Positions 60,901-64,000 of a DNA stretch of 64,000 bases are shown piece by piece. Where the stretch lies: NCBI RefSeq assembly GCF_002995495.1, contig NZ_PVZV01000012.1, forward strand, positions 174,495 to 238,494, written 5' to 3'. The first letter of the stretch is position 1, and each line of letters opens with the position of its first letter. A program made the translations under genes and the position numbers. The stretch is from Actinocorallia populi (lineage in GTDB: Bacteria > Actinomycetota > Actinomycetes > Streptosporangiales > Streptosporangiaceae). The notes below the pieces were generated by a model. The model had not been told where the DNA came from and did not search any database. It worked only from the letters and a program-made list of their open reading frames with translations.

Positions 60901-61085
60901 ACCGGGTGTGGGAGCTGCTCGAGCGCGGAGCGCACGTCTACGTCTGCGGAGACGGCCTGCGCATGGCGCCCGCCGTACGGCGGGCACTGGCGCGGATCTG
61001 CGCGGAACGAACCGGCGGCGACGGCGAGGCATGGCTGCGCGACCTGGAGACCGAGGGCCGCTACCTGCAGGACATCTTCGCCTGA
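57939..61085 (+). CDS. self-sufficient cytochrome P450-NADPH reductase fusion (CYP102-like)
   Basis: 1048 residues, the size of P450 BM3. P450 domain: I-helix FLIAGHETTSG near 270, ExxR in VLDETLRIW near 328, heme loop KPFGNGERACIGRQFA (Cys ligand near 409). Linker near 460-490. Reductase: FMN loop VAYGSNLGTCAAIAERLAER near 493, FAD motif RPRYYSISSS near 833, NADPH motif GPGTGIAPLRGF near 910 and a final DIFA. It should hydroxylate or epoxidise fatty-acid-like substrates with one electron chain. Expressed opposite its TetR repressor behind a double operator. Confidence 0.95.
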   Translation: MSATRSVPVLRGMPVLGNALRLAADVPTDFLVETAGEHPEGLYRLDVLGRSPLFVYDPDLVAEICDETRFYKSVAPPLSLVRDFAGDGLFTARGDEEVWGHAHRILMPAFGQRSMKAYFPQMLEVAQELVASWSGRQGEDLSVSDDMTRLTLDTIALTGFDYRFGSFSTPELHPFLQAMGRALTEAMVRARQPPFVTRARRRREETYQADIRAMQELVDDVIRRRRTGDRDGGRSGGTDLLGLMMEAADPRTGERLSDENIRNQVLTFLIAGHETTSGLLSFALYNLLRNPHVLARAYAEVDRLLPDGAAPTYETVMRLDVIPRVLDETLRIWSPIPGFIVKPFADTEIGGYPVRKGQQTFALLPALHRHPKAWDRPEEFDIDRWLPENRKDHHPAGYKPFGNGERACIGRQFALTEARLALALVLRRFAISDPHAYRMQVKQTLTLKPEGFTVRVRERRPHERAATAEPVTLRTAEEERIEPVAAGTPLTVAYGSNLGTCAAIAERLAERAGRSGFAVTLAALDDLAADPPRRGVLVVIAASYNGRAPDNAQAFDALDELPPLEGVRLALLGCGDTQWPTYQAFPRRAFAKLTGAGAVPLVERGEADAAGDFDGGVTAWTTALWSALAAEYGTTAAASAPRYEMEVLTEADVRPAVISAAAVPLTVVENEELTGDPAGLWDFTLEAPRPGVRSITAALPEGVSYTAGDHLAVFAKNDPEQVERALRLLGVPRDQVVRLRARGTTHLPVDAPVTAGLLLTEFAELQEPATRSDLETLTAHTPCPHTRRQLALLGDAYADEILAKRVCVLDLLERFPEVALPLPVFLETAGPIRPRYYSISSSPLADPGRVRLTVGLVEGPAWSGAGRYRGTCSAYLAGLAPGEVFYGHPRTPAPPFRLPADPAVPVILIGPGTGIAPLRGFLEERARTGATGPAELFTGCRHPDHDRLYGTELDTWEKAGLVRVHTAFSALPGHPIRYVQQAVAAEADRVWELLERGAHVYVCGDGLRMAPAVRRALARICAERTGGDGEAWLRDLETEGRYLQDIFA

Positions 61086-61202
61086 GGACACCGCCCGGCG
61101 GCGGTCGGGATCATCACCACGGCCCGCCGCCCGCGGTACGCTCCGGATCCGCGCCGCCGACCCGCCGCGGCGGCAGGGTCGGGCCATGAGTGAGGAGAGC
61201 GA

Positions 61203-62213
61203 GTGAGCGAACCGAGCTGGCTTCCCGGCCGTCCGATCGTGCAGGCTCCGATGGCCGGCGGGCCCTCCACGCCCGAACTCGTCGCGGCGGTCTGCGGGTC
61301 CGGCGGCCTGGGATTCCTGGCGGCCGGATACAAGTCCGCCGCGGACATGCGCGCCGAGATCGACCGGACCCGCGCCCTGACCGGCGAGCCGTTCGGGGTG
61401 AACGTGTTCATGCCCACCGCCGACACGCCCGAGCCCGGCGAACTGGATCGCTACCGGCGGGACCTGGCGGGCGAGGCGCGGCGGCTGGGCGTCGCCCTGG
61501 GGACGCCGCACGGCGGTGACGACGGCTTCGACGCCAAGATCGAGGATCTGCTGGCCGCCCCGCCCCCGGTGGTGAGCTTCACCTTCGGCTGCCCCGACGA
61601 CTCCCTGATCCGAGCCTTCCAACGGCGCGGGACGGCGGTCCTGGTCACCGTCACCACGGTCGAGGAGGCGCGGTCGGCGGCGGCGGCCGACGGCCTGTGC
61701 GTCCAGGGAGCGGAGGCGGGCGGGCATCGGGGCTCGTTCACCAACGACGAGCTGGAGGGCGTCGGGCTGCACAGGCTGCTGAGCGATCTGCGGCCCCGCA
61801 CCCGGCAGCCGCTGATCGCCGCCGGAGGCATCGCATCGCCCGTCGACCTCGGCGACGTGCTCGCCCTGGGCGCGGTCGCGGGCATGGCGGGCACGGCGTT
61901 CCTGCGCTGCCCCGAAAGCGGCACCAGCGCCGTTCACCGAGCCGCGCTCACCGACCCTCGCCTCACCCGGACCGCCATGACCAGGGCGTTCACCGGACGT
62001 CCCGCGCGCGGCCTGGTCAACCGCTTCCTGACCGAGCATTCGGCGCAGGCACCGGCAGCCTACCCCCATGTCCACCACCTGACCGCGCCGCTGCGCAAGG
62101 AGGCGGCCGCCCGAGGCGACGTCGACACCGTCCACCTCTGGGCCGGGCAGTCCTGGAGGCACATCCGCCAGGCCCCAGCGGCCGATATCGTCGCCGATCT
62201 CACCCGCCTTTGA
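61203..62213 (+). CDS. nitronate monooxygenase-family flavoprotein
   Basis: 336 residues of FMN-binding TIM barrel: QAPMAGGPSTPELVAAVCGS near the start, SFTFGCPDD, then the catalytic His in GAEAGGHRGSFTND near 172, IAAGGIASPVDLGDVLALGA, and MAGTAFLRCPES. Class I nitronate monooxygenases or related enoyl-reductase-like enzymes. GTG start; GAGGAGAGC just upstream. It follows the P450 gene after 117 bp on the same strand, so co-transcription is possible. Confidence 0.88.
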   Translation: MSEPSWLPGRPIVQAPMAGGPSTPELVAAVCGSGGLGFLAAGYKSAADMRAEIDRTRALTGEPFGVNVFMPTADTPEPGELDRYRRDLAGEARRLGVALGTPHGGDDGFDAKIEDLLAAPPPVVSFTFGCPDDSLIRAFQRRGTAVLVTVTTVEEARSAAAADGLCVQGAEAGGHRGSFTNDELEGVGLHRLLSDLRPRTRQPLIAAGGIASPVDLGDVLALGAVAGMAGTAFLRCPESGTSAVHRAALTDPRLTRTAMTRAFTGRPARGLVNRFLTEHSAQAPAAYPHVHHLTAPLRKEAAARGDVDTVHLWAGQSWRHIRQAPAADIVADLTRL

Positions 62214-62309
62214 GCGCCGCAGACGTCATCGTCGGGTGAGGGACCAGGTGGCCTGGACCTGCGAGAAGAGTCCACCGGTAAGGAGTCTCCGGACAGCCGC
62301 GCGGCTGAG

Positions 62310-62360
62310 TGACGTCAATCCGGCATCAAGTGACGTCACTATCTGCTTGACGTGACGTCG
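62310..62360. promoter_or_regulatory. TGACGTCA box array
   Basis: The palindrome TGACGTCA occurs at 62310-62317 and 62331-62338, and again as TGACGTCG at 62353-62360 with an overlapping TGACGTGA at 62348. Spacings are 21 and 22 bp, two helical turns. A -10-like CATAGT (62369-62374) follows, 7 bp before the ATG at 62382, so the RHH gene is probably leaderless and controlled here. Confidence 0.75.
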
Positions 62361-62381
62361 TAGCGGCGTCATAGTTGTGGC

Positions 62382-62915
62382 ATGGACCTGATGCCGTACG
62401 TGGAGAACCTTCGTCGCGAGCTCGTCGTCGCCGCCGAGGCGGGCGGCCCGGAAGCCCGCGCGCTGGCCGAGCGCCTCACCGGCGTTCTCGAAGCAGCCAC
62501 CAGGCTCGCCCTGCTGGAGGCGCTGTCGGCCGCGGCGGACGAGATCACCCGTGAGCTCGCGCCGGGCTCGGTCGACGTGCGGCTGCGCGGCGGCGACCCG
62601 GCGTTCGTGGTGACGCCGCCGCAGTCGGGTCCGTCCTACGAGGCCGCGGGCGGCGGGCAGGAGACCGCGCCGCCCGCCGTGCCGCCCGCCGCGCCGCCGA
62701 CAGTGGAGGAGGGCGGCACCGCGCGGATGACCCTGCGGTTGCCCGAGCACCTCAAGCTGCGGGTGGAGGAGGCGGCCGGCAGGCAGGGGATCTCGGTCAA
62801 CGCCTGGCTGGTCCGCGCCGTCTCCGCGGCGTTCGAGCCCGGCGCCGGGCCCCGTCCCGCCGACCGGCCGCAGCAGGCGCACAGCGGCCGCAGCTACACC
62901 GGCTGGGTGCGCTAG
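62382..62915 (+). CDS. RHH (HicB/CopG-like) DNA-binding protein
   Basis: 177 residues. An acidic helical N-terminus of about 60 residues and a Pro/Ala-rich linker (near 85-110) lead to a ribbon-helix-helix ending: RMTLRLPEHLKLRVEEAAGR then GISVNAWLVRAVSAAFE. This type is common as the first gene before DUF4097 genes in actinobacteria and resembles HicB antitoxin DNA-binding parts, but no HicA toxin is adjacent. Probably autoregulates through the TGACGTCA boxes. Confidence 0.85.
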   Translation: MDLMPYVENLRRELVVAAEAGGPEARALAERLTGVLEAATRLALLEALSAAADEITRELAPGSVDVRLRGGDPAFVVTPPQSGPSYEAAGGGQETAPPAVPPAAPPTVEEGGTARMTLRLPEHLKLRVEEAAGRQGISVNAWLVRAVSAAFEPGAGPRPADRPQQAHSGRSYTGWVR

Positions 62916-62994
62916 CCCGCCCGTCACCCGTCACCATTCTTCGCCCGGCCCCGAGGCCGGGATGCTCCACCGGACCCATGAGGAGGGCTCCGCC

Positions 62995-63852
62995 ATGCCT
63001 GTTTTCGACACTCCCGAACCGATCACCGCCGAGATCGAGGTCTACTTCGGCCAGGTCCTCGTCCACGCAGGCGACCGCGCCGACACCGTGGTCGAGGTAC
63101 GCCCCAGCGACCCGTCCAACGAGGCGAGCGTGCAGGCCGCAGAGCAGACGGCCGTCGAGTTCTCCGGCGGGCGCCTGCTGGTCAAGGGCCCCAGGCCCAA
63201 GGCCCTGGCGTACCTGCGGAGCTGGCGCGGCTCCGTCGAGGTGACCGTCGCCCTGCCGGCCGGCTCCCGCGTCGAGGGCAGATGCGCCGCGGGCGGCATC
63301 ACGGACTTCGTCGCCACCGGCTCGCTCGGCCGGACCTTCCTGCACAGCATGAACGGCGACCTGCGCCTGGAGGAGGTCGGCCCGCTGGAGGTCAGGGCGT
63401 CCAACGGCGAGATCTGGGTGGGTCGGGTGAGCGGACCCGTCGAGGTGACCGGCTCGGTCGGGCCGATCCGGATCGGGGCCGTCGACGGTTCCGGCACGGT
63501 GAAGAACTCCACCGGCGCCATCATCCTGGGCGAGGTGACCGGCGACCTGCAGCTGAAGACCGGCGTCGGCGAGATCACCGTCGGCCGCGCGCTGGGCGGC
63601 CTGACCGCCAGGTCCGCGCACGGCCGGATCCGGATCGAAGCGGCGGTGAGCGGCACCGTCCACGTGGAAGGCGGCCACGGCAAGGTCGGCATCGGCATCC
63701 CCGAGGGCACGGCCGCCCGCCTGGACCTGCACACCAAGAACGGCGTGGTGCGCAACACCCTGACCGCCGCCGACGGTCCCGAGACCGCCGACGCGGTCGT
63801 CGAGGTACGTGCGCAGACCAACTGGGGCGACATCACCGTCCACCGTTCCTGA
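62995..63852 (+). CDS. DUF4097 family beta-strand repeat protein
   Basis: 285 residues of short beta repeats (GSLGRTFLHSMNGDLRLEEV, then ASNGEIWVGRVSGPVEVTGS, then GVGEITVGRALGGLTARSAH), forming a DUF4097 beta-solenoid-like fold. No signal peptide is present, so it acts inside the cell. GGAGGG lies 9 bases before the ATG. It sits between the RHH gene and an ABC ATPase gene, in one direction, as is common in actinobacteria; its biochemical role is not known. Confidence 0.88.
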   Translation: MPVFDTPEPITAEIEVYFGQVLVHAGDRADTVVEVRPSDPSNEASVQAAEQTAVEFSGGRLLVKGPRPKALAYLRSWRGSVEVTVALPAGSRVEGRCAAGGITDFVATGSLGRTFLHSMNGDLRLEEVGPLEVRASNGEIWVGRVSGPVEVTGSVGPIRIGAVDGSGTVKNSTGAIILGEVTGDLQLKTGVGEITVGRALGGLTARSAHGRIRIEAAVSGTVHVEGGHGKVGIGIPEGTAARLDLHTKNGVVRNTLTAADGPETADAVVEVRAQTNWGDITVHRS

Positions 63853-63881
63853 CCTCCCGAACACCCGTAAGGAGTCCCCCC

Positions 63882-64000
63882 ATGAGTGATGCGATCACGG
63901 CCGAAGGGCTGGTCAAGAGATATGGCGAGAGGAATGCCCTGGACGGGTTGAGCTTCTCCGTTCCGCAGGGGACGGTGCTGGCCTTGCTGGGTCCGAACGG
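63882..64000 (+). CDS. ABC transporter ATP-binding protein, 3' end outside window
   Basis: The first 39 residues are present: an ABC ATPase start (ITAEGLVKRYGERNALDGLS) running into the beginning of Walker A, VLALLGPNG, at the window end. AAGGAG precedes the ATG. The spelling resembles DrrA-type drug or lipid exporters. It is the third gene of the RHH-DUF4097 operon; a permease probably follows outside. Confidence 0.9.
   Translation, partial: MSDAITAEGLVKRYGERNALDGLSFSVPQGTVLALLGPN

Noticed and set aside
57882..62162. A 1426-residue open frame on the minus strand opposite the P450 fusion
   Set aside because: It is the mirror of a high-GC gene: low-complexity Gly/Arg/Val/Gln content, no domain, no ribosome site, while the plus strand has full P450-reductase motifs.
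1..64000. Insertion sequences, integrases, rRNA and tRNA genes
   Set aside because: Looked for by motif on both strands; nothing resembling a transposase, integrase, rRNA core or full cloverleaf was found, though short remnants could be missed by eye.

Overview
The window comes from a high-GC (roughly 72%) actinomycete. Codon thirds are almost always G or C, GTG and TTG starts are common, many genes have leaderless-looking promoters, and the families present (DUF4328, CU044_5270-like, FxLD-type methyltransferase, XRE-HTH/TPR proteins, a CYP102-type P450 fusion) are typical of Streptosporangiales/Thermomonosporaceae such as Actinomadura. That genus-level guess is inference. About 60 protein genes were found. 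No rRNA, tRNA, CRISPR array, transposase or integrase was seen. The content looks like accessory chromosome: many small modules, each an enzyme or transporter with its own regulator.

Layout. 1-1.7 kb: end of a sugar-isomerase operon. 1.8-4.6 kb: DUF4328 membrane protein, an unknown gene and a long barstar-domain protein. 4.7-10 kb: NmrA-type reductase with divergent TetR, a broken sigma-factor gene, an orphan excisionase-like protein, and an acetyltransferase-TetR-MFS operon. 10-13.4 kb: secreted protein, LexA-type regulator, VOC protein, DHA2 exporter with a probable CTG start. 13.5-17.6 kb: FxLD-type methyltransferase, CoA-transferase, small unknowns. 17.7-24 kb: HEAT-repeat/MerR pair and a large LuxR-ATPase flanked by DUF1801 and VOC genes that share its putative operator. 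24.1-30.2 kb: SDR/TetR pair, LysE exporter, and an ABC transporter plus histidine kinase with a divergent response regulator. 30.6-38.6 kb: secreted protein, repeat protein with a Cys cluster, GNAT enzyme, two tandem HTH/TPR proteins and a uracil/xanthine permease behind a 755-bp gene-free stretch. 38.8-44.3 kb: ECF sigma factor with membrane partner, TetR/SDR pair, LysR and DJ-1/PfpI protein.

44.3-53.5 kb is the most coherent region. It holds a Tat-exported multicopper oxidase with a His-rich loop, two different RPE65/carotenoid-cleavage-type dioxygenases, an epoxide-hydrolase-like enzyme, an exporter fused to an SRPBCC domain and two TetR repressors with recognisable operators. It could process an apocarotenoid, stilbenoid or phenylpropanoid substrate (inference). 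53.6-57.2 kb: secreted protein, membrane protein and a two-component system. 57.3-62.2 kb: TetR-controlled self-sufficient P450-reductase fusion and a nitronate-monooxygenase-like gene. 62.3-64 kb: RHH protein, DUF4097 protein and the start of an ABC ATPase, behind an array of TGACGTCA boxes.

The recurring theme is regulation: at least ten modules carry clear inverted-repeat operators, several overlapping the start codon. The less ordinary signals are a 10-bp-phased TTCG/CGAA array at 36.54-36.64 kb, the duplicated operator around the LuxR-ATPase, the MFS-SRPBCC fusion and the twin dioxygenase region.
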